The position numbers and the translations under genes are program-made. 64,000 bases of DNA, from contig OZ257136.1 of NCBI GenBank assembly GCA_965278995.1, positions 558,001-622,000 of the forward strand, given 5' to 3'. The stretch comes from JADJYF01 sp965278995. Its GTDB lineage: Bacteria; Pseudomonadota; Gammaproteobacteria; Ga0077536. Shown one piece after another: positions 32,527-41,914 of the stretch (the stretch's first letter is position 1; every line of letters starts with the position of its first letter). The notes beneath the pieces are model-generated. The model worked only from the letters and a program-made list of their open reading frames with translations. It was not told the origin of the DNA and ran no database searches.

Positions 32527-33402
32527 ATGAGTAGTCGATTCAGCTTTGGTGGCGACGAGCATCTCTTCGTCGAATGCGACGAAAACATGTCTTTCGCCAG
32601 CTTCTTCAAGAGCCTCGCCGCGACGCGCGCCATCCGGGCGCGCGCCTTACCCGGGGTCACCGAAATCTGCCCGGGCAATGCGTCCTATCAAATCCGCTTT
32701 GACCCGGATCTCATCCACCCCGACGTGCTTCTGCGTGAGGTTCAGGCCGCCGATCTGGCGGCGGGATCCAGCGAACCCGTGATCGATACCCGCATCATCG
32801 AGGTCCCGGTGTACTACGATGACCCGTGGACCCGTGAAACGCTGATGCGTTTCCGTGAACGTCACCAGGATCCGAGCGGCTCCGATTTGGACTATGTCGC
32901 GCGCATCAACGACTTTCCGTCTGCGGTTGAATTCGTGGCGGCGCATCATCGTTCGCCATGGTTCGTGACTATGGTCGGCTTTGTCTGCGGCGCCCCGTGG
33001 TTTTACCAGATGGTCGAGCAGGCTAAACAACTGCAGGCACCGAAGTACGTGCGGCCACGCACCGATACGCCACGTCATACCATCGCTCATGCCGGTTGTT
33101 TCACGTGTATCTACCCGGTGCGGGGCGCCGGCGGATACCAGATGTTCGGCATTACGCCGCTGCAGATCTACGACCCCGATCAGAAACTCGATTACGTGCC
33201 GAGCGAACTGGTGCTGTTTCGCCCGGGCGATATCGTCAAACTCAGATCCATCGAGCGCGACGAATACGAGCTCGCTGTGGCCGCGGTGGAGCAGAACCGC
33301 TACATCCCCCGCATTCGACCGGCGCACTTCGACCTGCGTGAATTCGAACGCGATATGGAGGGTTACAACGCGAGCCTCGTCGAGGTGCTGTACCGTGATT
33401 AG
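32527..33402 (+). CDS. pxpB: 5-oxoprolinase subunit B (KipI/PxpB family)
   Basis: 291 residues, longer than the usual 220-240 of PxpB because of an extended middle segment. The N-terminal part has FSFGGDEHLFVECDE, then GVTEICPGNASYQIRFDPDL. The C-terminal cyclophilin-like domain keeps VEFVAAHHRSPWFVTMVGFV, the adenine-site region GFVCGAPWFYQM, a substituted PR-rich stretch (YVRPRTDTPRHTIAHAG) and PVRGAGGYQMFGITPLQIYD. PxpB pairs with PxpC to form the ATP-using half of the lactam-opening enzyme. Its stop overlaps the GTG of pxpC, so the two subunits are translationally coupled. Confidence 0.9.
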   Translation: MSSRFSFGGDEHLFVECDENMSFASFFKSLAATRAIRARALPGVTEICPGNASYQIRFDPDLIHPDVLLREVQAADLAAGSSEPVIDTRIIEVPVYYDDPWTRETLMRFRERHQDPSGSDLDYVARINDFPSAVEFVAAHHRSPWFVTMVGFVCGAPWFYQMVEQAKQLQAPKYVRPRTDTPRHTIAHAGCFTCIYPVRGAGGYQMFGITPLQIYDPDQKLDYVPSELVLFRPGDIVKLRSIERDEYELAVAAVEQNRYIPRIRPAHFDLREFERDMEGYNASLVEVLYRD

Positions 33403-34366
33403 GGTTATCAAGCCGGGGCTTTTGACCACTGTGCAGGATCTCGGCCGGCCGGGGTTCTACCATCTGGGTATTCCGCTCAGTGGCGCGATGGATCAGCAGG
33501 CACTGCGTACTGCCAATCTCCTGGTCGGCAACGATGAGGCCGCTGCCGGTCTCGAAGCCGTATTCATGGGGCCGGAACTCGCCATCGAGCGCGATACCGT
33601 CATCGCCGTGACCGGCGCGCGCCTGCCGATCAAGCTCGACGGCGTCGAGCAGCCGGGCTGGACCGCGCTTGCCGTGCGCAGCGGTCAGGTCTTGAGCTTT
33701 GGCATGTTGAAGGCCGGCGCGCGTCTGTTCATCGCTATCGCCGGTGGCGTCGATGTGCCACCCATGCTGGGCAGCCGCTCAACATATGTGATCGGTGGAA
33801 TGGGCGGGTTTCTGGGTCGGGCGCTCAAGACAGGCGATGTATTACCGATAGGCGAGGAGCGCGGACGAGCCGCCGTTGGACTGACAGTGCCCGAAAATCT
33901 TCGCCGTGCCCTTGGTAAGCCCACCGAGCTCCGTGTGCTGCCCGGTGTTTATTGGCATCGCGTTACTCCCACTGCGGGTGAGCGGTTCTTCGCTGACGAA
34001 TGGAAAGTTGCTTCCGAGGCTGACCGCATGGGCTACCGCTTTCGCGGCGGAAACCCGCTCGAATTCGTTCCGCGCGAACCACCATTTGGTGCAGGTGCCG
34101 ATCCATCCAACATCACAGACAGCAGCTATGCGTACGGCTGTATCCAGATACCGGGCGGGTTGGAACCGATAGTTCTACATCGCGATGCGGTCTCGGCCGG
34201 CGGTTATTTCACGCTCGGCGTCGTGATTTCGGCAGATATGGATCTGATCGCCCAGATGCCGCCCAACACGCCGACCCGGTTTGTGAAAGTCGACATGGCG
34301 GGGGCACTGGCAGCACGCGCGCAAGCGAACGAACGCATGGCGCGGATCCGCGGGCTGTTCAAATGA
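33395..34366 (+). CDS. pxpC: 5-oxoprolinase subunit C (KipA/PxpC family, biotin-dependent-carboxyltransferase-like)
   Basis: 323 residues starting GTG at 33395, overlapping the pxpB stop by 8 bp. It opens with the family mark IRVIKPGLLTTVQDLGRPGF and YHLGIPLSGAMDQQALRTAN, then LLVGNDEAAAGLEAVFMGPE, LRVLPGVYWHR, SEADRMGYRFRG and ends in SADMDLIAQMPPNTPTRFVK. The fold is related to the carboxyltransferase part of urea amidolyase. Together with PxpB it activates the lactam at the cost of ATP. The gene ends directly against the convergent PEP-CTERM-like gene with no gap. Confidence 0.92.
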   Translation: MIRVIKPGLLTTVQDLGRPGFYHLGIPLSGAMDQQALRTANLLVGNDEAAAGLEAVFMGPELAIERDTVIAVTGARLPIKLDGVEQPGWTALAVRSGQVLSFGMLKAGARLFIAIAGGVDVPPMLGSRSTYVIGGMGGFLGRALKTGDVLPIGEERGRAAVGLTVPENLRRALGKPTELRVLPGVYWHRVTPTAGERFFADEWKVASEADRMGYRFRGGNPLEFVPREPPFGAGADPSNITDSSYAYGCIQIPGGLEPIVLHRDAVSAGGYFTLGVVISADMDLIAQMPPNTPTRFVKVDMAGALAARAQANERMARIRGLFK

Positions 34367-35098
34367 TCACGATTTTGGGGTGCGCCGCTTTTGTCCGCTC
34401 GCGACAAGCCCCAGCAGTCCACCGAGCATAAGAACGAATGATGGCGCGACAGGGACGACGTATGGCGAAATCACCGCCGAGAAAATCGTACCGTCGGCGC
34501 GCGCCGAGTAAATGCCGTCGTTATTGATCGCAACGCCGAGCGGATCGATGGCGAAATCGATGAGTGAATCGACCGCGACGTTGTGCACGAGAATGGTCTG
34601 AAATCCGGTGATATCTGTGGCTGCCACGTATCGTGTGTACACCTCGGCGCCGTCAATGAACACGCGCCCGGTAATGCCACCCCCATTCGGATTCGGGTTC
34701 TCCTTGCGCAGGTCGAGTTGGATGGCAATATCCCCGGCGACTTCACTGACATAGCGGCGTACTGCCCAGATGATGCTGTCCTGGGCGTCAGGCGGCGCAA
34801 GTCCAGTGGGGTGGCCGCTGGTGCTCCCAAGCCCGATATAATCGTTGTTCTGCGCGCCGATTGCGGCATCGCTGGCGCCCCAGGTCGCGGCGGTCACGAC
34901 ACCGAAAGTATCGAACGTTTCAAATGCAGAGGTCGTGTACGCAACGGCACCATTCGGACCTTGATTGAAGTATCCGTAGTACCAACCATCCTGACCTTGA
35001 GCACTTGAAAACTCAGTGATTGAGCTGGCGATCGGCGCGGCGTGCGCCGCGCTCACAACCAGACTCAGCGCAACGCATACGAGATAACGACGGCTCAT
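34367..35098 (-). CDS. PEP-CTERM-like exported protein
   Basis: 243 residues. A signal peptide (RRYLVCVALSLVVSAAHAA) is followed by a beta-rich, Gly/Asn-rich domain (WYYGYFNQGPNGAV, NPNGGGITGRVFIDGAEVYT) and a C-terminal tail of VPVAPSFVLMLGGLLGLVAS plus a basic end (GQKRRTPKS). The tail has the three-part PEP-CTERM layout (motif, membrane helix, Arg cluster), but VPVAPS replaces VPEPS. In PEP-CTERM systems the exosortase EpsH/XrtA removes this tail and the protein goes to the surface or matrix. No exosortase is in the window. The ATG at 35098 was chosen because it starts the signal peptide. Confidence 0.78.
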   Translation of the reverse strand: MSRRYLVCVALSLVVSAAHAAPIASSITEFSSAQGQDGWYYGYFNQGPNGAVAYTTSAFETFDTFGVVTAATWGASDAAIGAQNNDYIGLGSTSGHPTGLAPPDAQDSIIWAVRRYVSEVAGDIAIQLDLRKENPNPNGGGITGRVFIDGAEVYTRYVAATDITGFQTILVHNVAVDSLIDFAIDPLGVAINNDGIYSARADGTIFSAVISPYVVPVAPSFVLMLGGLLGLVASGQKRRTPKS

Positions 35099-35218
35099 GG
35101 TGGCCTCCAGAGATTGTCGTGTTTCCGAACTCGTGAGGGAATACTCAAGCGAGCATGCGCCTGTGTCGGTGCTTCGTATGTTCGTCAACGCACGAATGAC
35201 GTGGCGTCGTTTCAACCA

Positions 35219-35863
35219 TCAGCGCCGATAGCGGGGGTCGTCCAGTCCCGGCATCGCCACGAATCCCGGCAACGCCTTCACGCTTTTGATCCAGCGTTCG
35301 ACGGCCCGATAGGGTGACAAGGAGATATCGCCCATCGGGGCGAGCGCGATATAGGGGAACACGGCAATATCGGCGATCGTCGGTCGCCCGCAGGCCAGCC
35401 ATGGGTGGTCGCGAACATGCGCTTCGAGTATCTCCAATGACCGGCGCCCACGAATGACTGCCGCCGACAGCGATTCTCCGGGATAATCTGCCGGCAGTCC
35501 GTTGGCGGGGATCCCGAAAGACACCAGTGCCCGCGCGGTAAACACACCGTATTGAACCCAGCTCGCGGCGAACGCCAGCCATTCCATGACCCTTGACTGG
35601 CCTTGCGAGTCGCCCGGCCACCAATCGCCTCGCCCGTGCGTGCCTGCGATATAGACCAGGCACGCAGCTGAATCGCGCAACACCAGCGCGCCGTCGACGA
35701 GCACCGGCACTTCACCGCGCGGATTGACGCTTAGAAAAGGCTCCTGGTGCTGCTCGTCGTCCATCAGGGAGACGTTGACCAGTTCGTAGTCCAAACCCAG
35801 TAAGGCAAGGAGCAGGCGGACTTTGTAGCTGTTTCCGGATTCGTCGAATGAATATAGCTTCAC
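35219..35863 (-). CDS. Glutathione S-transferase family protein
   Basis: 214 residues from a GTG at 35863, which gives the normal short GST start (KLYSFDESGNSYKVRLLLAL); an ATG at 35902 would add 13 residues and overlap the upstream gene. The thioredoxin-like domain has LGLDYELVNVSLMDDEQHQE and the conserved cis-Pro and GSH-contact region FLSVNPRGEVPVLVDGALVL, RDSAACLVYIAG. The helical domain has HPWLACGRPTIADIAVFPYI, the N-capping box of GSTs. It would conjugate or reduce an electrophile with glutathione, which fits a xenobiotic region. It lies 13 bp downstream of the phosphoesterase gene. Confidence 0.9.
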   Translation of the reverse strand: MKLYSFDESGNSYKVRLLLALLGLDYELVNVSLMDDEQHQEPFLSVNPRGEVPVLVDGALVLRDSAACLVYIAGTHGRGDWWPGDSQGQSRVMEWLAFAASWVQYGVFTARALVSFGIPANGLPADYPGESLSAAVIRGRRSLEILEAHVRDHPWLACGRPTIADIAVFPYIALAPMGDISLSPYRAVERWIKSVKALPGFVAMPGLDDPRYRR

Positions 35864-35876
35864 GGCACGCTGTTCC

Positions 35877-36746
35877 CTATTTTGTGACTTGTTGACTCTC
35901 ACCGGCGTGGAATCCCGGCGGTAGCGGGTTATCCATGTCCCAGCGCGCGCCGTCGTACAGCACGTGCGCCGGCCGCTCGCCGATCACGCTGAGGTGATGC
36001 ACCAGCGTACCGGTAGTGGAGTCCCACCACAGCAGGGTGGCTGCCGGAGGCTCCATAACCACGGCAAGTTGTGGCTCAGGTCTGAGATGAAGCACCAGCT
36101 GCTGAGCAGTCGACGGGCAGACCGACGCCACCGTGCCGCCGAAGCGCGTGACTATCGGGCGGTGAATATGGCCGCACACTATCTGGTGCACTTGTGGGTG
36201 AGCGTTCACCATCTGCGCAAGCGCGTCCGCGCCGCCAAAGCCCATCGCGTCCATCACGGCGAGCCCGGTACGAAACGGCGGGTGATGCATGAAGATGGCC
36301 GTAGGACGATCGCGCGCCTCGCTCAATCGCGTCGCCAGCCATGCGAGGCGTGACTCGCACAAGCGTCCACCATGTTCTCCGGGGTTAGGCGTATCGAGCC
36401 CGATCAGTCGTACCGGCCAGTCTTCGACCGTGTACTGGAGAAATCCTTCGTCCGGAAAATAGCCGCCGTCGCTGAACGCTCGGCGCATGGTGTTCCGATC
36501 ATCGTGATTACCGGGAATGACGAACAACGGTGCCCGGAGCGGTGACAGGATCTCGCGCAGGCGACCGTATTCGTCCGCTGTGCCAGCGTCCACCGCGTCA
36601 CCGGTCAACAGAACGACATCAGGCTGCGGTGAAAACGAATTGAGATGCTGCACTGCACGCTCCAGCTTGCCGGCAGTATCGTAGTTCCGGTCGAGCAGGC
36701 CGCCTGGCACTTGCACATGTGTGTCGGAGATTTGCGCGATCAGCAT
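35877..36746 (-). CDS. Calcineurin-like metallophosphoesterase (CpdA-like)
   Basis: 289 residues from the ATG at 36746 (LIAQISDTHVQVPGG). All five metal-site blocks of class III cyclic nucleotide phosphodiesterases are visible: D-x-H in ISDTHV, GD in VVLLTGDAVDAG, GNHD in LFVIPGNHDDRN, H in IFMHHPPF and GHxH in IVCGHIHRP. It is therefore a two-metal phosphoesterase of the 3',5'-cAMP phosphodiesterase (CpdA) or related GpdQ type. The C-terminus is extended beyond CpdA by a beta-rich segment. It probably shares a transcript with the downstream GST gene. Confidence 0.9.
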   Translation of the reverse strand: MLIAQISDTHVQVPGGLLDRNYDTAGKLERAVQHLNSFSPQPDVVLLTGDAVDAGTADEYGRLREILSPLRAPLFVIPGNHDDRNTMRRAFSDGGYFPDEGFLQYTVEDWPVRLIGLDTPNPGEHGGRLCESRLAWLATRLSEARDRPTAIFMHHPPFRTGLAVMDAMGFGGADALAQMVNAHPQVHQIVCGHIHRPIVTRFGGTVASVCPSTAQQLVLHLRPEPQLAVVMEPPAATLLWWDSTTGTLVHHLSVIGERPAHVLYDGARWDMDNPLPPGFHAGESQQVTK

Positions 36747-37086
36747 GATGTGTTCTGGCGTCCTGTAGTTTGAACCCAATAATTGACGATATCAGCGGCC
36801 AGTACTCTCGGCCAATGCTCTACTGGCGTCGTGATCAGTGATATTCCGGAGTCATCATCAGGCCAACTGCAAAGTTTCGAGTCCTACATATCTTCACCGG
36901 GGTTCCTCAACTATAGTAAACGAGCACGTTCAGGTTAATGCTATCCGGTCGTGCACTACGGGGGGCGCAAAAAATAACTGCGTGGGCCATCTCTAGTGCC
37001 TGCGATTCTCTTATCTATCGGACCAAATACGCCCAAGTTACCCGTCCCCAGGGTACCACTTCGTTGTGCCGATACGGGGGAGTATC
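36747..37086. other. Divergent intergenic region upstream of the PAS-GGDEF-EAL gene
   Basis: 340 bp without a gene between two divergent units. It ends in an excellent ribosome site (GGGGGAG, 37075-37081) 5 bp before the GTG at 37087. A GGGGGGCGCAAA run near 36960 was checked for a c-di-GMP riboswitch and does not fit the consensus. No clear terminator or palindrome was found. Confidence 0.4.
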
Positions 37087-39555
37087 GTGGAAAATCAAAC
37101 CGTTCTGATTGTCACCAACGATCGAACTGCCGCAGCTGCACTTGCAAACCAACTTCGCGAACTGAACTACGTGGTCGTTGGTAATGTGCTCAGAGCGACC
37201 GAAGCAATCGCCCTGACGAACCAGCTCCGGCCGAGCCTGGTGCTGTTTGACAACGTTCTGCAAGGAGAGGCGGAGAGTTTCGACGCGGCGAAAGCGCTCT
37301 GCATGGCGATGCGCATCCCCATTGTCTTCCTCGTTGGTACGGGTGCTACGAACGACGTACAGCTCGGTATCGAACGAGCGCTCTATGGATTTCTTACTAT
37401 ACCTACCAGGCCGCGCGAGCTTCGCGCTGCCATCAAATTCGCCCTCGCCAAAGCCACGATGGAGAAAACGCGACGCGATGCAGACCTTTGGTTGGGCACA
37501 ACACTACGCTGCATAGGCGATGCAGTAATTTTCACTGACGCGTCGAGTAATATTACCTTCGTCAATCCTGTTGCCGAATCGTTAACCGGCTGGTCAGTCG
37601 AGGAGGCCATTGGGCGACCCATCGCAACTGTGATGAACCTCGTCTCCTCCGACGGCACCGACGACGTCATCGATGTTCCTGCCCGGCAGATCCTGCGGTC
37701 CGGCGAAACAGTCGATTTCCTCCTCGGAACATTCATGCAAACCAGAATCGGAGGGCGACTACAGATAGACAATTCGGCCACGCGAATTCGCGATGATGAA
37801 GGTGAGTTACTCGGCTCCGTGACAATATTTCGTGACGTAAGTTTGAGAGCGCGCTACGAAAGCGAACTTCGCATCAAGCTGAATATCGTTCACGACGCCT
37901 TCGAGTTGGCAGGGTCCGGAATGGCGTTAGTCTCGATTGACGGACGCTTTTTGCGTGTGAACCTGGCGTTCAGTACATTGCTTGGTATCGCACGGGCGGA
38001 CTTGCTGACGCTCACACAGTCTGACCTCACCATGCCCCAGGACTGGGTTATGGAGCAAGGGTTGCTGTTCCAACTGATTTCCGGATCTGCTACCGCAGTG
38101 CAGTTCGAGAAACGCTACGTACGCCGTGACTCAGCTAACGTTATCTGGACCTTGGTCAGCGTATCGCTGATGCACGAATCGGGCGCCGCAATGTGCTTCC
38201 TGTATCAGATCTTTGACGTGACAGCTAAGAAGGAGACCGAAGACAAGCTCGCCATGATGGCCTACCGCGACCCGTTGACCGGCTTAGGAAACCGCACACG
38301 TATACGTGAAGATTTCGAGCGCTTACTCGGGGCCGCCCGACGCTATAACCGCCACATCGCTGTATGTATGATGGACTTGGACAGATTCAAACTGATTAAC
38401 GATACACTGGGTCACGAAGCGGGTGATACGGTTCTGACTACCGTCGCAAAGCGTATCAGTGCGACGCTACGTGAGACCGACCGCGTGTCTCGCCTGGGTG
38501 GCGACGAATTCGTTCTGGTTCTGCCAGATACCGACACCGTGGGTCAAATCTCCACAGTTATGGAGAAACTGTGCACCACTATTGAAAGGCCCATGATGAC
38601 GGCCGATCGCGAAGTCGTAGTGACCACGACTATCGGTGTCGCCCTGTACCCCGGCGACGGGCAGGATTTGCAGACCCTGATGCGTAACGCCGATAGCGCT
38701 CTGTATGCAGCCAAAGCGGCAGGTCGCAACCGCTTTCGAATGTTTCATCCAACGCTCGAACGCGAAGCCTCAGCGCGATTCGGCATTGAAGCGGCTTTGC
38801 GGAACGGCTGCAGCCGGAACGAATTCAAGGTGCATTACCAGCCAATAGTTCGCCTGGCAGATGGTGCAATTTGCGGTTGCGAAGCGCTGATCCGCTGGCA
38901 CTATGAAGGGGAATTCTTATCCCCCGCAAAGTTTCTGCCTCTGGCAGAAGAAACCGGCCTCATCATTCCCATCGGAAAGAGAGTACTCGAAGTGGCATGC
39001 CGCGTCGCTGCGAAATGGCCACGGCCTCTGACCATTAACGTCAACTGCTCGCCACGGCAATTTCGTGAGGATGCCGTGACAGAAACGACCCGGGCCGTGC
39101 TCGCTGCAACAGGCCTGGCACCGGAACGTCTGTGTCTCGAAATCACTGAAGAAGCCATGCTAGTCAGTACTGACGCAATTCAGCAACGGTTCGCGGAGCT
39201 GGCCGCGCTAGGGGTGCAACTTGCAATCGACGATTATGGTAGTGGCTACTCTTCCCTTGCATATCTGAAACGATACGCACCGCAGACGCTGAAGATTGAT
39301 GGATTCTTTATCCGCGACATGCTGACCGACGTGGTCAGTATGGAAATTATCGGCGCAACCATCGCGATGGCGCATAAGCTCGGACTTAAAGTAGTGGCCG
39401 AAAGGGTTGAGAGCGCAGGGCAAATGCATAGTCTGAAGCAGATGGGGTGTGATTACGCTCAGGGTTATTGGTTCAGTCGACCAGTCGAACGCCACCGCGC
39501 GGCGGCCCTGATTGACAACGGTTTTCTCTGCACGGATATCTGCGAAGCTGCGTGA
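37087..39555 (+). CDS. REC-like/PAS/PAS/GGDEF/EAL bifunctional c-di-GMP enzyme
   Basis: 822 residues starting with GTG at 37087, favoured over 37066 by the ideal SD GGGGGAG. The N-terminal 120 residues form a receiver-like domain (VLIVTNDRTAAAALANQL, LVLFDNVLQGEA) that lacks the usual DD pocket. Two PAS domains (about 140-260 and 275-395) precede an intact GGDEF (VSRLGGDEFVLVLP, about residue 469) with an I-site RETD five residues before it. The EAL domain is also largely intact: CEALIRWHYEG, LEITEEAMLV, AIDDYGSGYSSLAYL, TLKIDGFFI and AERVES (Arg for Gly). Both c-di-GMP synthesis and breakdown are possible. No membrane helix is seen. Confidence 0.92.
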   Translation: MENQTVLIVTNDRTAAAALANQLRELNYVVVGNVLRATEAIALTNQLRPSLVLFDNVLQGEAESFDAAKALCMAMRIPIVFLVGTGATNDVQLGIERALYGFLTIPTRPRELRAAIKFALAKATMEKTRRDADLWLGTTLRCIGDAVIFTDASSNITFVNPVAESLTGWSVEEAIGRPIATVMNLVSSDGTDDVIDVPARQILRSGETVDFLLGTFMQTRIGGRLQIDNSATRIRDDEGELLGSVTIFRDVSLRARYESELRIKLNIVHDAFELAGSGMALVSIDGRFLRVNLAFSTLLGIARADLLTLTQSDLTMPQDWVMEQGLLFQLISGSATAVQFEKRYVRRDSANVIWTLVSVSLMHESGAAMCFLYQIFDVTAKKETEDKLAMMAYRDPLTGLGNRTRIREDFERLLGAARRYNRHIAVCMMDLDRFKLINDTLGHEAGDTVLTTVAKRISATLRETDRVSRLGGDEFVLVLPDTDTVGQISTVMEKLCTTIERPMMTADREVVVTTTIGVALYPGDGQDLQTLMRNADSALYAAKAAGRNRFRMFHPTLEREASARFGIEAALRNGCSRNEFKVHYQPIVRLADGAICGCEALIRWHYEGEFLSPAKFLPLAEETGLIIPIGKRVLEVACRVAAKWPRPLTINVNCSPRQFREDAVTETTRAVLAATGLAPERLCLEITEEAMLVSTDAIQQRFAELAALGVQLAIDDYGSGYSSLAYLKRYAPQTLKIDGFFIRDMLTDVVSMEIIGATIAMAHKLGLKVVAERVESAGQMHSLKQMGCDYAQGYWFSRPVERHRAAALIDNGFLCTDICEAA

Positions 39556-39703
39556 CGCATGCGAGGATGTCCGGCATCCTGATCGTACTTTGCAATTGCG
39601 GTTACTAACTTCTAGCGTAATAGCCCAGCTCATTCGACTGGCGGGCATCAGAACCCAAAAAAATTAAGGCGTCAAAAAGTTTGCGTCACTTTTGAAAGGT
39701 TCT

Positions 39704-41911
39704 ATGACTACAAAATTCGATCACATTGTTATCGACGAGAATCCCGATGCCGTAGTCGCCGTCGCCGAAGCCGGAACGGTTTTGTATTGGAATCGCGCCG
39801 CCGAACGCATCTTCGGCTATTCGAAAGTCGAGGCGGAAGGACAGCTACTGGAGGATCTGATCATTCCTCCCGACCAGTTGTCAGAAGAGTACCGTGTCAG
39901 GACCGAAGCGTTGCGTCAGGCTCCTGCGGTATATGAGACTGTACGTAGACGCAAGGATGGCGTTCTGCTTCACGTCAGCATAACAACCAAGGCGGTAAGT
40001 GATTCAGACGGTGAGTTTCAATACTATATTTCTACCAAGAAGGATGTCACTCACTTAAAGGTAATTCGCGACGCCAAGCTGGTAGATTCGCGTTTCCGGG
40101 ATTTGCTCGAATCCACACCCGACGCGATCGTAATGGTTAACGTTACCGGCCGTATTGTTCTCGTTAATTCGCAGGCAGAGGCCGTATTCCGATATCAGCG
40201 CAGTGAAATGATTGGCGAACCTGTTGAAATGTTATTGCCGCAGCGATTCCACGCAAACCATCACGGAAGTCGGCGAAAATTCTTTGAATTACCGCGCACG
40301 CGGACCATGGGCGCCGGTCTGGCATTGTTCGGTTTACGTAAAGGGGGGGAAGAATTCCCCGTCGAAATCAGCCTGAGTCCTCTCGATACGGAAGAAGGGA
40401 CGATGGTAATGAGCGCAGTTCGCGATATTACCGATCGGAAGAAGGCAGAGGGAAAATTTCGGAGCTTATTGGAAGCTGCTCCAGACGCGATGGTTATTGT
40501 TCAGCATGACGGGCGCATCGAACTTGTCAATTCACAAACGGAATTACTTTTCGGCTACACGAGAGAAGAGATGCTCGGGCAACCAGTTGAACTATTGATG
40601 CCCGATCGCTTTCGCACGAAGCATACGGGTCATCGAGGTCAATTCTTCGGACAGCCTCAAGCGAGGACGATGGGAGCGGGCTTGGAACTTCATGCGCGGA
40701 GGAAGGATGGCACGGAATTTCCCGTGGAGATCAGCCTGAGTCCTCTCGACACCGAGGATGGAATGCTGGCGATGAGCACCATTCGCGACATTACCGAGCG
40801 CAAAAATGCTGAGCAGGAATTCAAGGCGCTCCTCGAAGCGGCGCCTGACGCCATGGTAATCGTCAACCGGGAAGGAAAAATCGTTCGGATTAATTCGCAG
40901 GTAACCAAAATATTCGGCTGGGAACGCGAGGAACTCGTCGGTCAAAGCGTAGAGACATTAATGCCGGCCCGGTATCGGAACAAGCATCCGGAGCATCGCC
41001 ATAAATTTGCCGACAGTCCACGTGCACGGGCAATGGGTATGGGGTTGGCGTTACTGGGGTTGCGACGGGACGGAACCGAGTTTCCGGTCGAGATCAGCTT
41101 GAGTCCGCTGGAAACGAAAGATGGACTATTCGTTACCGGCGCGATCCGCGATGCGACAGAGCGCAAGCGATTTGAAGACGCGCTGAAGCAGAAAAACGAC
41201 GAGCTCGCTGCCGCCAGCCGCGCCAAAGACACCTTTCTCGCTAATATGAGCCACGAATTACGCACCCCATTGAACGCCATCATAGGCTTCACTGGCACCA
41301 TGCTAATGAAGCTTCCGGGGCCGCTGACGCCAGATCAGGACAAGCAGCTCAAGATTGTACAGTCCAGCGCCCGCCATCTACTTGCGTTGATCAATGATCT
41401 GCTCGATGTTGCAAAAATCGAAGCGGGTAAGACAGAGCTGTATATAGAGCCCGTCAACTGCCAGAGCGTTGTGGAAGAGGTGATTGGTACTCTGATGCCG
41501 GAGGCCAACCGTAAGGGACTGGAGTTACTTGTTGGCACGCCGACGGGGAACGTAATGCTTCGTTCTGATCGCCGGGCGCTGAGTCAGATCACCTTGAATC
41601 TGGTTGGCAATGCGCTGAAGTTTACTGAAAAAGGCAGTGTACATATCACGCTGACGGAAATATTCGCGGATGAGCGTCGAGCTGTCGCCGTAGCTGTCTT
41701 TGATACGGGAAAAGGGATTCGCGCAGAAGATCAATCCAAGCTGTTTGCCCCCTTTACGCAGATTGACGCATCAAAAACAAAACCGCATCACGGGACAGGG
41801 CTTGGATTGCACCTTAGCCGAAAGTTGGCGGAATTGCTTGGCGGAGATATTTGCTGGTCGAGCGAAATTGACAAGGGTAGCGTGTTCACGTTGACTATAG
41901 CGGAGCAATGA
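39704..41911 (+). CDS. Cytosolic hybrid-free histidine kinase with four PAS domains, three of them tandem repeats
   Basis: 735 residues from the ATG at 39704 (SD GAAAGG). PAS1 (about 5-125) is followed by three very similar PAS units spaced exactly 363 nt (121 residues) apart. Their first Leu codons are at 40103, 40466 and 40829, and each has a TPDAIV/APDAMV start, an LPQR or MPDR block and FPVEISLSPL(D/E)T. The kinase core has the H-box FLANMSHELRTPLNAIIGFT, N-box NLVGNALKFTEKG, VFDTGKGI and GTGLGLHLSRKLAELLGG. There is no membrane helix, so it senses a cytosolic cue (redox, ligand or light). Its gene is 3 bp from the tandem-receiver gene, its likely partner. Confidence 0.92.
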   Translation: MTTKFDHIVIDENPDAVVAVAEAGTVLYWNRAAERIFGYSKVEAEGQLLEDLIIPPDQLSEEYRVRTEALRQAPAVYETVRRRKDGVLLHVSITTKAVSDSDGEFQYYISTKKDVTHLKVIRDAKLVDSRFRDLLESTPDAIVMVNVTGRIVLVNSQAEAVFRYQRSEMIGEPVEMLLPQRFHANHHGSRRKFFELPRTRTMGAGLALFGLRKGGEEFPVEISLSPLDTEEGTMVMSAVRDITDRKKAEGKFRSLLEAAPDAMVIVQHDGRIELVNSQTELLFGYTREEMLGQPVELLMPDRFRTKHTGHRGQFFGQPQARTMGAGLELHARRKDGTEFPVEISLSPLDTEDGMLAMSTIRDITERKNAEQEFKALLEAAPDAMVIVNREGKIVRINSQVTKIFGWEREELVGQSVETLMPARYRNKHPEHRHKFADSPRARAMGMGLALLGLRRDGTEFPVEISLSPLETKDGLFVTGAIRDATERKRFEDALKQKNDELAAASRAKDTFLANMSHELRTPLNAIIGFTGTMLMKLPGPLTPDQDKQLKIVQSSARHLLALINDLLDVAKIEAGKTELYIEPVNCQSVVEEVIGTLMPEANRKGLELLVGTPTGNVMLRSDRRALSQITLNLVGNALKFTEKGSVHITLTEIFADERRAVAVAVFDTGKGIRAEDQSKLFAPFTQIDASKTKPHHGTGLGLHLSRKLAELLGGDICWSSEIDKGSVFTLTIAEQ

Positions 41912-41914
41912 GGA

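Noticed and set aside
36950..36990. GGGGGGCGCAAAAAATAACT looked like part of a c-di-GMP-I riboswitch, attractive before a GGDEF-EAL gene
   Set aside because: The conserved GACGCAAAGCC core and the paired stems around it are absent, and the segment is over 90 bp from the start codon.
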